The notes beneath the pieces are model-generated. The model ran no database searches. It was not told the DNA's origin and saw only the letters and a list, made by a program, of their open reading frames with translations. DNA of 64,000 nt from the NCBI RefSeq assembly GCF_018918185.1, contig NZ_JAHLPZ010000011.1, positions 55,098 through 119,097 of the forward strand, given 5' to 3'. The position numbers and the translations under genes were made by a program. Source of the stretch: Eubacterium sp. MSJ-21 (lineage in GTDB: Bacteria > Bacillota > Clostridia > Lachnospirales > Lachnospiraceae). The number at the start of each line of letters is the position of its first letter. The stretch's first letter is position 1. Positions 50,778 through 59,197 of the stretch are shown here, one piece after another.

Positions 50778-51410
50778 GTGGAGATACTAAAGAGATTTGC
50801 GGCGAAGCTAGCCTTTACAATTGCGAATGGCGTGATTCGCATCCTGTACCCACCGAAGGTGACATGGGAAGATAAAAAAGCTACGAAAGAAGCGTTGAAG
50901 AAAGGCAACTGTGTTGTTTATTCTAACCATACAAGCCATGTGGATGGCTTCTATATGACGCGTCTGCTTGGCAGATATAAGGTACATACCTTTGTTGCAA
51001 GGGATTGGTATGACAGGAAGAAAATAAACTGGCTGTTCCGGAATCTTCCGTACATCCCGATGAACCGGCAGGAGATGGATACAAGCTGGCTGTCGATGGG
51101 ACTGGAGAAGATGAATGAGGGCTGCCCGGTCTACATATTTCCGGAGGGACATACAAGCCATACCGGAGTGATGGATGAATTCAAACCAGGATTTCTGATG
51201 CTTGCAAGACAGGCACAGGCACAGGTTGTACCGGTCGTGATCGATGGCGAATTCAAGCTGTTCCATCGCATGCATATTATCATCGGCAAGCCGGTTGAGA
51301 TGGATCTGAATGAAGAGGGCAGACCGTCGGTTGTCCTTAAAAAATACGCAGGTATCTGCCGGGACAGAATCTACGAACTGCGTGATACCTACGGTGTGAA
51401 AAAATCATGA
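50778..51410 (+). CDS. plsC: 1-acyl-sn-glycerol-3-phosphate acyltransferase-like protein (PlsC type)
   Basis: 210 residues from a GTG. HX4D catalytic motif in 'YSNHTSHVDGFYM' and the phosphate-binding 'YIFPEGHTSHTG' (usually FPEGTRS). One N-terminal hydrophobic stretch. It transfers an acyl chain from acyl-ACP or acyl-CoA to a glycerol-phosphate-type acceptor at the membrane. Next to egsA and acp, it could acylate an unusual glycerol backbone; this is inference. Confidence 0.85.
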   Translation: MEILKRFAAKLAFTIANGVIRILYPPKVTWEDKKATKEALKKGNCVVYSNHTSHVDGFYMTRLLGRYKVHTFVARDWYDRKKINWLFRNLPYIPMNRQEMDTSWLSMGLEKMNEGCPVYIFPEGHTSHTGVMDEFKPGFLMLARQAQAQVVPVVIDGEFKLFHRMHIIIGKPVEMDLNEEGRPSVVLKKYAGICRDRIYELRDTYGVKKS

Positions 51411-51456
51411 TATTTTGAGTGGGAACACTCTTAAAATATCCCCGCTTATCCGGGGG
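51409..51456 (+). promoter_or_regulatory. Two adjacent hairpins in the acp leader
   Basis: GATATTTTGAGTG-GGAA-CACTCTTAAAATATC (two-base bulge) is immediately followed by CCCCG-CTTAT-CCGGGG. There is no T-run, so these look like processing or stability elements rather than a terminator. Confidence 0.4.
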
Positions 51457-51485
51457 AAAATATAAGAAAAGGAAGGATACATAGA

Positions 51486-51734
51486 ATGAACGAAAAAGAG
51501 TTAGAAATCGCTGAGAACATTAAAGGAATGCTTTCAAAGAATCTTAGAATCCCTGAGGAAGAATTAGATTATGAAGTTCCATTGTTTGGTGATGGAATTG
51601 GACTTGATTCTGTTGATTCCCTGGAGATTATCGCTTGTATCGATTCTGCTTACGGCGTAGCTATGACAGGTGTTGCAAAGGAGCACTTCTACAACATCGA
51701 GAGCCTTACAAAGTACGTTGTAGCAAATATGTAA
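51486..51734 (+). CDS. acpP: Acyl carrier protein
   Basis: 82 residues, acidic, helical. The phosphopantetheine serine is in 'GIGLDSVDSLEIIACI' (the DSxD-type motif). It carries acyl intermediates for the adjacent ketosynthase, FabG and FabZ. AAGGAAGG precedes the ATG. Its location inside this cluster suggests a dedicated carrier in addition to any housekeeping ACP elsewhere. Confidence 0.9.
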   Translation: MNEKELEIAENIKGMLSKNLRIPEEELDYEVPLFGDGIGLDSVDSLEIIACIDSAYGVAMTGVAKEHFYNIESLTKYVVANM

Positions 51735-51751
51735 TAGCAAGTCATACAAAG

Positions 51752-51786
51752 AGGGCTGTCCCGAAAGGAAACTTTGGGGCAGCCCT
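51752..51786 (+). promoter_or_regulatory. Strong hairpin between acp and the ketosynthase gene
   Basis: AGGGCTGTCCC and GGGGCAGCCCT form an 11-bp stem with G-U pairs. No T-run follows, so read-through is expected; it may tune the ratio of ACP to ketosynthase. Confidence 0.5.
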
Positions 51787-51810
51787 ATGTATTCTGAAAA
51801 GGAGATAAAA

Positions 51811-54207
51811 ATGGATAAGATTACAAATACACGTTGCGTTGTAACCGGACTTGGCATGATCAGCGCAATCGGAAATAACGTAGATGAGTGCTTCGCAAAT
51901 GCACTGGCTGGAAAAACAGGAATTGATAAGGTAGCATCTGTTGATACAACCGACTGCTATGCAAACCTTGGTGCAGAAGTACACTGCGATACACTGGATG
52001 AGATCGATGAGGCAAAGGATGTTGACCGTGTCAGCAAGCTCTGCCTGAAGGCTTCCAAGGAAGCACTCGATGATGCAGGTCTTGTGATCGATGAGAGTAA
52101 TGCCGGTCGTGTCGGTGTTGTCATGGGAAGCTGCGTCGGTGGTGTTGTCAGTGTAGAAAATTATGTAACAAAGGGTGAGCATGCAGAGGATATCAACAAG
52201 ATGACGATTGCCTCGATTGCAAACCATGTAGCAAATATGGCAGGCGCAAAGGGTGTTGTCACAAACGTTGGTAATGCCTGCGCAGCAAGTACGATCAGTA
52301 TTGCTTATGCGTGTGAGTTGATCCGTGCCGGTGTGGCAGATGCGTTTATCGTTGGTGGTGCCGATGCATTTGCATCTGTTCCATTTTCAGGCTTCTTAGC
52401 TCTTCATGCGCTTTCTGAGCAGGCATGTTCGCCATTTAACCACAGCAACGGTATCACACTTGGGGAAGGTTCTGGTGCGATCATCGTGGAGAGCTATGAG
52501 CATGCAAAGAAGAGAAATGCGAAGATCTACTGTGACGTGCTTTCAGCAGGAATCAGCAGTGATGCCCATCATATCACAGCACCACGTCCGGACGGACTTG
52601 GACAGATGTATGCGATTCGCGAGGCAATTGAGAAGTCAGGCATCGAGCCAAAGGATGTTGCATATGTAAATGCACACGGAACAGGAACCGCCAAGAACGA
52701 CGAGGCAGAATTCCTCTCCTTACATACAATCTTTGATGAGACAAATCCAGACTTAAGCGTCAGCTCTACAAAGGCAATGGTTGGCCACTGCTTAGGTGCA
52801 GCCGGTGCGATTGAGGCAGTTTTCGCAATCAAGGCTCTGACAGAGAACAAGATTCCACCAACGATCGGATATTCTGAGGAGGATATCGAGGCGCTCGGTG
52901 AGAAGGCAGGCACATTCGATTTCATGCCGAATACAATGAAGGAAAAGGATTTGCACTATGTAATGTCTAACTCCTTTGCATTTGGCGGAAGCAATGCAAG
53001 TATCATCTTCTCGAAGGAGCCGGGCAATGTGAAGGAAACTGAGAACGATGAGAAGGTTTATATCACAGGTCTTGGTATCGTCAGCCCACTTGGAAATGGC
53101 GTTGCCAACTATATCGATAAGGTCAATGCACAGACAAAGCCGGAAGCAGCGTCTGTACATGCAAATGTTGGAAAAGAAGATTACGATAAATATGGTTTGA
53201 AGATGGCATTCTACAGAAAGCTCGACAAGTTCAGTCTGATGCAGGTCATCTCTGGTCTTGAGGCACTGCAGGAAGCAGGCATCGAGGTGACAGAGGAGAA
53301 TGCAGAAGAGCTTGGTATGATCGTCGGAACCGGTGATGGCCCACTTACAACCGTATATGAGTTCCAGGAGCACATTTCTGAGAATGGAACAACAGCAGGT
53401 TCTGCCTTCAACTTCCCGAACACCGTTTACAATGCAGCAGGTGGATACCTCTCGATCAAGACAGGTATGCGTGGCTATAATGTAACCGTGACAAACGGTG
53501 CACAGTCCGGTATGAGCAGCTTGTGTTACGCATATAACGAGATCAAGCAGAACCGAGGCAAGGCAATGCTTGCAACCGGTACCGACGAGAACAGCGAGGT
53601 TATGGAGAAACTTTACGCGAAGCTTGGCAAGGTAGCCGGTGATGTAAAGCAGGCATACGCCGGCGGCGACGGATTCGTGCTTGCTGATGGCAGTACGAGT
53701 ATCGCGCTCGAGAACGAGACATACGCAACAAGCCATAATGCAAAGAAGTACGCAGAAGTATGCGGCTATGCCATGACACACGAAGGCGTTGCTTACGGGG
53801 ATGTTGCAGGTACCGAGAAGGGACTCATGAACGCAATCGTAGATGCAGCGGCTATGGCAGGCATCACATTGGGTCAGATTGACGCCGTTTACGGATTTGC
53901 AAACGGTGCAGATGAAGTCGATACATTGGAACGCCATGTGTACGAAGAAATTTTCGCAGGAAAGGTTCCTGTTCATCAGGTCAGAGATTATACAGGTGAA
54001 GGCAGAGCTGCAAGCTCCGCACTGTCTGTTGCACATGCCGCACTTACACTGTCCGGAGATCTTGACGCAAGACAGAATGCTTACTATGTAACGACCGAAG
54101 AGGTAACGAAGGAAGTTGTCGATACATCCGCATACAAGTATGTACTCGCAACAAGCTGCGCCATCGGTGGCAGCTATGCCGCAGTCATCTTAAAGAAAGT
54201 GGCATAA
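51811..54207 (+). CDS. Fused beta-ketoacyl-ACP synthase (KS-alpha) and inactive chain-length-factor-like KS (KS-beta)
   Basis: 798 residues from the ATG at 51811 (AAAAGGAG upstream). KS1 (~1-405) is complete: nucleophile Cys157 in 'GNACAASTISIAY', His in 'NAHGTGTAKNDEAE' and 'AMVGHCLGAAGAIEA'. KS2 (~415-795) keeps the thiolase fold but has 'NGAQSGMSSLCYAY', with Gln at the Cys position. 'GFANGADEVDTLE' and 'YTGEGRAASSAL' replace the two His motifs. Cys-to-Gln in 'AQ(A/S)G' is the hallmark of chain-length factors of type II polyketide synthases. A KS-CLF pair in one chain is unusual. It likely extends ACP-bound chains to a set length. Confidence 0.88.
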   Translation: MDKITNTRCVVTGLGMISAIGNNVDECFANALAGKTGIDKVASVDTTDCYANLGAEVHCDTLDEIDEAKDVDRVSKLCLKASKEALDDAGLVIDESNAGRVGVVMGSCVGGVVSVENYVTKGEHAEDINKMTIASIANHVANMAGAKGVVTNVGNACAASTISIAYACELIRAGVADAFIVGGADAFASVPFSGFLALHALSEQACSPFNHSNGITLGEGSGAIIVESYEHAKKRNAKIYCDVLSAGISSDAHHITAPRPDGLGQMYAIREAIEKSGIEPKDVAYVNAHGTGTAKNDEAEFLSLHTIFDETNPDLSVSSTKAMVGHCLGAAGAIEAVFAIKALTENKIPPTIGYSEEDIEALGEKAGTFDFMPNTMKEKDLHYVMSNSFAFGGSNASIIFSKEPGNVKETENDEKVYITGLGIVSPLGNGVANYIDKVNAQTKPEAASVHANVGKEDYDKYGLKMAFYRKLDKFSLMQVISGLEALQEAGIEVTEENAEELGMIVGTGDGPLTTVYEFQEHISENGTTAGSAFNFPNTVYNAAGGYLSIKTGMRGYNVTVTNGAQSGMSSLCYAYNEIKQNRGKAMLATGTDENSEVMEKLYAKLGKVAGDVKQAYAGGDGFVLADGSTSIALENETYATSHNAKKYAEVCGYAMTHEGVAYGDVAGTEKGLMNAIVDAAAMAGITLGQIDAVYGFANGADEVDTLERHVYEEIFAGKVPVHQVRDYTGEGRAASSALSVAHAALTLSGDLDARQNAYYVTTEEVTKEVVDTSAYKYVLATSCAIGGSYAAVILKKVA

Positions 54208-54235
54208 TAATATTATTAAAGAGAAGATGTTAATT

Positions 54236-54530
54236 CGGTAATTGAGACACAGAAAGAATGAAGGGTATCATATATTTCAATATTGATTCATGAATATATA
54301 CGATATGTATGAAGTTTAGAAGTTCTTGATGTTCTGTTGTGTATCAGCAATGTTTGAACACGATGTTCAAACAAGCCGCCATTGAGCCATGGATGGCGAA
54401 TTGGCGGCGGTTGCGTACGCATATGAAAATATATAGCAGAACATTTAGAACTTCTTAACTTCAATACATTGTATATAGAATGAATCATGTTGAAATATAT
54501 GTTGAAAGCATATATGTGTCTCAATTACCG
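54236..54530 (+). repeat. Long palindromic intergenic element, copy 3
   Basis: A 295-nt near-palindrome between the ketosynthase and fabG genes. The ends are a perfect 15-bp inverted repeat (CGGTAATTGAGACAC / GTGTCTCAATTACCG) not found in copies 1 or 2. The inner arms and the apical core (TGTTTGAACACGATGTTCAA and GCCGCCA...TGGCGGC) match the other copies with one change in the core (CCATTGAGCC). Confidence 0.85.
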
Positions 54531-54557
54531 GGATACAGGTAGATAAAGGAGAAAAAC

Positions 54558-55298
54558 ATGACAAATGGTAAAGTAGCGCTTGTCACAGGCGCATCCCGCG
54601 GAATCGGGCGCGCATGTGCAATCAAGCTTGGTGAGGCAGGCTACAAGGTAGCCGTCAACTATAATTCAAACGAAGCAGCCGCAAACGAAGTCGTAGAGAA
54701 GATCAAGGCTGCAGGTAGTGAGGCAGTTGCCATCAAGGCAAATGTATCCGACCTTGCCGAAGTAAAGACAATGATGCGTGAAGTCATAAACACATTTGGA
54801 CAGTTAGACGTCCTTGTCAACAACGCCGGAATCGTAAAGGATGAATTTGTCCTGATGATGAACCCGGATACGATTGATCAGTGTCTCGACCTGAACATCA
54901 AGGGATACATGTACTGTACCCAGCAGGCAGTTTTGAAGATGTTCTCGAAGAAACAGGGCGTGATCGTGAATGTATCATCCGTAAGTTCTAAGCTTGCGGT
55001 ACCGGGACAGAGTGTATATAGTGCAACGAAGGGCGCTGTAAACTCCATGACAGCCACGATGGCAAAGGAGCTTGCACCATATGGAATCCGCGTCAATGCA
55101 GTGGCACCGGGCTTTATCGCAACCGATATGGTAGAGGCATTGCCGGAAGATAAGAAGGAAGAATACTTAAAGGATATTCCGATGAAACGTTTTGGTACAG
55201 CCGAGGAAATCGGTGATGTAGTTACGATGCTGGCTGGACCTGCATGCTCCTACATGACAGGACAGGTAATCGTATTGGATGGAGGACTGAGCCTGTAA
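54558..55298 (+). CDS. fabG: 3-oxoacyl-ACP reductase
   Basis: 246 residues. NADPH site 'VTGASRGIGRACAIKLGEAG', 'LVNNAGIVKD', catalytic Ser in 'IVNVSSVSSKL' and the YxxxK in 'QSVYSATKGAV'. It reduces the beta-keto group made by the ketosynthase. AAAGGAG precedes the ATG. It ends in TAATG shared with the dehydratase gene. Confidence 0.94.
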   Translation: MTNGKVALVTGASRGIGRACAIKLGEAGYKVAVNYNSNEAAANEVVEKIKAAGSEAVAIKANVSDLAEVKTMMREVINTFGQLDVLVNNAGIVKDEFVLMMNPDTIDQCLDLNIKGYMYCTQQAVLKMFSKKQGVIVNVSSVSSKLAVPGQSVYSATKGAVNSMTATMAKELAPYGIRVNAVAPGFIATDMVEALPEDKKEEYLKDIPMKRFGTAEEIGDVVTMLAGPACSYMTGQVIVLDGGLSL

Positions 55299-55744
55299 TG
55301 ATGAATATTAACGAAGTACAAAAAAGAATCAAGCAACGTCCACCATTTCAGATGATTGAGAAGGTTTTAGAAGTGGAAGACGGCGAATATGCAAAGGGAA
55401 TCAAATGTGTTTCCGTGAATGAACCATATTTTGCAGGACATTTTCCGGATGCACCGATTATGCCGGGGGTGCTGGTTATCGAGGCGTGTGCGCAGCTTTG
55501 CTCCATCACGATGGAGAGTCAGGGCACCGAGGACGATAAGATCTATGTGCTGTTAAAGTGCGAGGAATTTAAGTTCTTAAGACCGGTCATTCCGGGCGAC
55601 TGTCTGGAAATCGAAGTCCGTAAGGAAAGCGGCGGTGCCGGACTGGTGAAGTTTAATGCGAAGGTAATGGTTGATGGAAAGGTAAAAGCAAAGGGAATCC
55701 TTGCATTTACATCCATGAACAAAGAGGATATCTATAACCAATAA
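55298..55744 (+). CDS. fabZ: 3-hydroxyacyl-ACP dehydratase
   Basis: 148 residues from the first ATG of ATGATG at 55298, overlapping the fabG stop by one base. Hot-dog fold with the catalytic His in 'YFAGHFPDAPIMPGVLVIEA' and Glu in the same helix ('VIEACAQL'). It dehydrates 3-hydroxyacyl-ACP to trans-2-enoyl-ACP. No enoyl reductase lies in the cluster, so either the housekeeping FabI/FabK acts or products keep double bonds. Confidence 0.94.
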   Translation: MMNINEVQKRIKQRPPFQMIEKVLEVEDGEYAKGIKCVSVNEPYFAGHFPDAPIMPGVLVIEACAQLCSITMESQGTEDDKIYVLLKCEEFKFLRPVIPGDCLEIEVRKESGGAGLVKFNAKVMVDGKVKAKGILAFTSMNKEDIYNQ

Positions 55745-55904
55745 AATATACATATTTTTAGAACTCTTTTAATATGTAAAAAAAGTAAAAAAAGTTATTC
55801 CTTTTTTCGATGTTTAATGCTATTATAATGCAGGTTGAAAAATCAATGTGCAACTTGTCACAGGTACATATGTGGCATAACATAGATTAAAGGAGGACGA
55901 TGAT

Positions 55905-57278
55905 ATGACAGTAGCACAGATTTTGGCTGTATCCATCTTTGTGGTCATGTTTGTGTTGATGGTGCTGGATAAGATTGAGAAGCAGTACATCACACTCGTG
56001 GCTGGCGCGCTGACACTGATTCTTGTGTTCGGTGTGGCAATGCATAGCATGGATGCGGTCGTAGAGACATTAAATGTAAAGAATATTTTCACGAAGGGAT
56101 TCTGGATTACATCCGGTGAGGGTTCCGAGGAGTCATCCGGTATCAACTGGGCGACGATTATATTCCTTGCAGGTATGATGGTAATGGTAGAAGGCATGGC
56201 AAAGGCCGGATTCTTCCGGTGGTTATGCTTACGCCTTGCGAAGCTGGTGCATTATAAGCCGATACCATTGTTCGTGACATTTATGGTTATGGCAGCCGTT
56301 TTGTCGATGTTCATTGACAGTATTACGGTTATTTTGTTCCTTGCAGCTGTTACGATCGAGCTTGCGAAGCTGTTGCATTTAGATCCGGTGCCGATGATTC
56401 TGTCAGAGGTGTTCTGTGCGAACTTAGGTGGTTCCGCAACGATGTGTGGCGACCCACCGAATATCATCATCGGAACAGGACTCGGACTCTCGTTCTCAGA
56501 CTTTTTGACAAATACCGGTCTGATCGCCGGCATCTGTCTTGTTGTAGTTATTATTTATTTCTATCTTGTATACCGTAAGGAGCTGTTGTCGGAAGAGTCA
56601 CAGGAACTGGATACATCCAACATTCCAGACCCTTCTACAGCTATTACAGACAAGAAGAAGTTTATTATCAGCAGCGTGATCTTTGCATGTGCAGTGGTAC
56701 TTCTGGTATCGCACGCATCGACAGGATTGACCGTTGCGTTTATCGGTACGGTTATCGCGATCATTACTCTGGTCACATCAGGGAAAGATGCGTTAGAACT
56801 GCTTAAAAAAGTAGATTATAAGACACTGTTATTTTTCATCGGATTGTTTATTGTCGTTGGAGGATTGGAGCAGACAGGAATCTTGAAGTCTATTGCATCC
56901 TTCATCGGTAAGGTCAGTGGTGGAAATGTATACGTGATGGTAGCAATTATTATTTGGATTTCTGCGATTGCAAGTGCATTTGTAGATAACATTCCATTTG
57001 CAGCAACGATGCTTCCGATCATCAAGAGTCTGGCAGGTACAAACCAGCCATTGCTTGATTGCCTTGCATGGACACTGTCTATCGGAACCGATATCGGTGG
57101 TAGTGCAACTCCAATCGGCGCTTCTGCAAATGTTGTTGGTACATCTGTGGCAGCAAAGAACGGATATCCGATCGGATGGGGCAGATATTGTAAGACAGCC
57201 GCACCGGCAATGATCATCGTCGTTACGATTTCCATGATCGTTATCTTCCTGCGGTACTGCGGTGGGGTAACGATGTAA
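55905..57278 (+). CDS. ArsB/NhaD-family ion transporter
   Basis: 457 residues with about 11-12 membrane helices. 'LGGSATMCGDPPNIIIG' and 'DIGGSATPIGASANVVGTS' are the two inverted-repeat substrate motifs of the ion-transporter superfamily (NhaD, ArsB, CitM). 'FVDNIPFAATMLPI' fits the same group. Likely Na+/H+ antiport or anion transport; the substrate is not readable. AAAGGAGG precedes the ATG; its own promoter (TATTATAAT near 55822) is likely. Confidence 0.85.
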   Translation: MTVAQILAVSIFVVMFVLMVLDKIEKQYITLVAGALTLILVFGVAMHSMDAVVETLNVKNIFTKGFWITSGEGSEESSGINWATIIFLAGMMVMVEGMAKAGFFRWLCLRLAKLVHYKPIPLFVTFMVMAAVLSMFIDSITVILFLAAVTIELAKLLHLDPVPMILSEVFCANLGGSATMCGDPPNIIIGTGLGLSFSDFLTNTGLIAGICLVVVIIYFYLVYRKELLSEESQELDTSNIPDPSTAITDKKKFIISSVIFACAVVLLVSHASTGLTVAFIGTVIAIITLVTSGKDALELLKKVDYKTLLFFIGLFIVVGGLEQTGILKSIASFIGKVSGGNVYVMVAIIIWISAIASAFVDNIPFAATMLPIIKSLAGTNQPLLDCLAWTLSIGTDIGGSATPIGASANVVGTSVAAKNGYPIGWGRYCKTAAPAMIIVVTISMIVIFLRYCGGVTM

Positions 57279-57437
57279 GGGTGCGTATCGCAATACCTGC
57301 ACAACAGAATAAAAAAATGAAACAAAACTCCGTGCATCGTCTCCGGTGTGCGGAGTAAATTATATCAGGAGATGCGCGGATGCGTGTGTGAATTGCCGCG
57401 CTGACGCAGGGAAATGTAAAAATATAGGAGGTGGCAT

Positions 57438-58454
57438 ATGTATTTAGTATTTGATGTGGGTGGTACATTTATCAAGTATGCGCTCATGGATCAGAAGGGT
57501 AAGATTTATGAGAAGTATAAAGTCCCGACACCATTTCAGGATGGAAAAGTGGATGACAATGGCGATGAGATTACGCCGTATACAGTGAAAACAGAAGATG
57601 GTATTGCCGCATTCCTGGAGCAGATTGATATTATATACGGAAAGTATAGCAAGGAATATCAGATTACAGGAATTGCGATGAGCCTTCCGGGACAGGTGAA
57701 TGTGAATCAGGGTATCGTCTATGGCGGTGGCAGTCTGCCTTATCTTGACCGGGTGCCGCTTGGTAATCTGATCAGCAGACGATGCGGAAATGTTCCGGTT
57801 GCACTTGAAAATGATGCAAAGTGCGCCGCACTTGCAGAGGTCTGGATTGGAAATGCCAAGGATTGCAAAGATGCCTGCGTGCTTGTGTTTGGTACCGGAA
57901 TTGGTGGCGGTATCATTATTGACCGGAAGGTGCGCCATGGTGTCGGTATGATTGCAGGAGAGATGTCCTTTTTATATGACGGACTGCCGATTGAGGATGT
58001 GGATAAGATCTGCCCGCTTGAAGAGATCAATTCGAAGCAAGGGGGAGTACTTCCGGATCCTTGTATATGGACACAGCAGGCATCCGTGCAGGCACTTCGC
58101 CGGAAGGTTGCTAAGGCAAAGGGACTCAAGTGGCAGGAAGTAAACGGTGAGGATATCTATGAGATGGCAGAGACCGATCCGGAGGTACAGGATATTCTGG
58201 AACAGATGTATTACAACATTGCATGGCACTGCTGTAACCTCTACATCACGCTTGCACCGGAGATTATCCTGATTGGCGGTGGCATCAGTGCACAGCCGAA
58301 GTTTATGGAGGGAATCGTCAAATATACATCGAAGCTGCGGCGTCTGTCTTATATTTATGAGCGGATGAAGATTGACTTATGCAAATTCGGCAATGATTCG
58401 AACTTGATTGGTGCATTGTTTAATTTCTTGCAGAAATATGACCTTGCCAAGTAA
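57438..58454 (+). CDS. ROK-family sugar kinase or regulator-like protein without zinc motif
   Basis: 338 residues. N-terminal 'VFDVGGTFIKYALMDQKGK' phosphate loop, 'VALENDAKCAALAEVWIG' and 'VLVFGTGIGGGIIIDRKVRHG' are typical of ROK proteins. The usual CxCGxxGCxE zinc motif after the HG is absent; the region reads 'MIAGEMSFLYDGLPIEDVDK'. No DNA-binding domain is present, so it is more likely an ATP-dependent sugar kinase. AGGAGG precedes the ATG. Confidence 0.85.
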   Translation: MYLVFDVGGTFIKYALMDQKGKIYEKYKVPTPFQDGKVDDNGDEITPYTVKTEDGIAAFLEQIDIIYGKYSKEYQITGIAMSLPGQVNVNQGIVYGGGSLPYLDRVPLGNLISRRCGNVPVALENDAKCAALAEVWIGNAKDCKDACVLVFGTGIGGGIIIDRKVRHGVGMIAGEMSFLYDGLPIEDVDKICPLEEINSKQGGVLPDPCIWTQQASVQALRRKVAKAKGLKWQEVNGEDIYEMAETDPEVQDILEQMYYNIAWHCCNLYITLAPEIILIGGGISAQPKFMEGIVKYTSKLRRLSYIYERMKIDLCKFGNDSNLIGALFNFLQKYDLAK

Positions 58455-58525
58455 AGAAAATGATGAATGAAAATGTGGGTGTTCCCCGCGGTAGATGCAG
58501 TCGGGAGCCCGCAAGGAGGACATAC

Positions 58526-59026
58526 ATGGAATTATGGGATATCTACGACCGGGACAAACAGCGTACCGGACGAACAATGAAACGAAATGACTGGCATATG
58601 CAGCCGGGAGATTTTCACCTGACTGTGCTTGGTGTGATTCGGCATACAAACGGTAAATATCTGATTACGAAGCGTGTCATGACAAAGGCATGGGCACCGG
58701 GAAACTGGGAAGTATCCGGAGGTGCGGCACAGGCGGGTGAGGACTCTTTAGATGCTGTGAAGCGCGAAATCAAAGAAGAAACCGGACTCGACGTCTCTTC
58801 CTTTGAAGGTGGTTTTGTGTTTTCTTATACGCGCGAAAATCCGGACGAGGGCGACAACTATTTTGTGGATATCTATTGCTTTACAGGAGATTTTACAGAA
58901 GCAGACCTGCACCTGCAGGAGGCGGAAACGGATGGGTATATGTTAGCGACTGCAGAAGAAATCAAAGCACTTGGTGCACAGGGGAAATTCCTGCATTATG
59001 ACAGTATCAAACAGGTATTTTCATAA
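58526..59026 (+). CDS. NUDIX hydrolase
   Basis: 166 residues from the ATG at 58526, chosen because AAGGAGG lies 6 bases upstream; a longer frame from 58460 adds only a Cys/Arg-rich stretch. The full NUDIX box is present: 'GGAAQAGEDSLDAVKREIKE' plus 'ETGLD'. The opening 'MELWDIYDRDKQRTGRTMKR' is like isopentenyl-diphosphate isomerase-related or YfcD-type NUDIX proteins. It hydrolyses a nucleoside-diphosphate-linked substrate of unknown identity. Confidence 0.9.
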   Translation: MELWDIYDRDKQRTGRTMKRNDWHMQPGDFHLTVLGVIRHTNGKYLITKRVMTKAWAPGNWEVSGGAAQAGEDSLDAVKREIKEETGLDVSSFEGGFVFSYTRENPDEGDNYFVDIYCFTGDFTEADLHLQEAETDGYMLATAEEIKALGAQGKFLHYDSIKQVFS

Positions 59027-59058
59027 AATTTACAAAAAAATCAAAATTCATCATTTTT

Positions 59059-59090
59059 GATGCTAAAATGATGCAACAATGATGTAAAAT
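59059..59090 (+). promoter_or_regulatory. GATGCA direct-repeat promoter of the second two-component module
   Basis: GATGCT (59059), GATGCA (59070) and GATGTA (59081) are spaced exactly 11 bp. The -10 TAAAAT begins at 59085, 15 bp after the start of the second unit, the same geometry as at 28411 and 39203. Transcription would start inside the hairpin at 59091. Confidence 0.55.
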
Positions 59091-59129
59091 AACAGAGAGA
59101 GGTCAGTGATGGCTCCTCTCTGTTTTTTG
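59091..59129 (+). terminator. Terminator or attenuator before the second two-component module
   Basis: AACAGAGAGAGG and CCTCTCTGTT form a long stem followed by TTTTTTG. It either ends the NUDIX transcript or, given the promoter just before it, acts as an attenuator in the leader of the genes at 59198. Confidence 0.85.
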
Positions 59130-59197
59130 TGCAACCGGCTGTCATACGGAATGGTTTGCATTAAGCCGTCATTTACAAATAACAAGGAGACAGTTTT

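Noticed and set aside
52792..54036. Long antisense ORF opposite the ketosynthase gene
   Set aside because: It is a codon-bias shadow of the + strand gene; it has no ribosome site, is Cys-rich with no recognisable domain, and the + strand protein is unambiguous.
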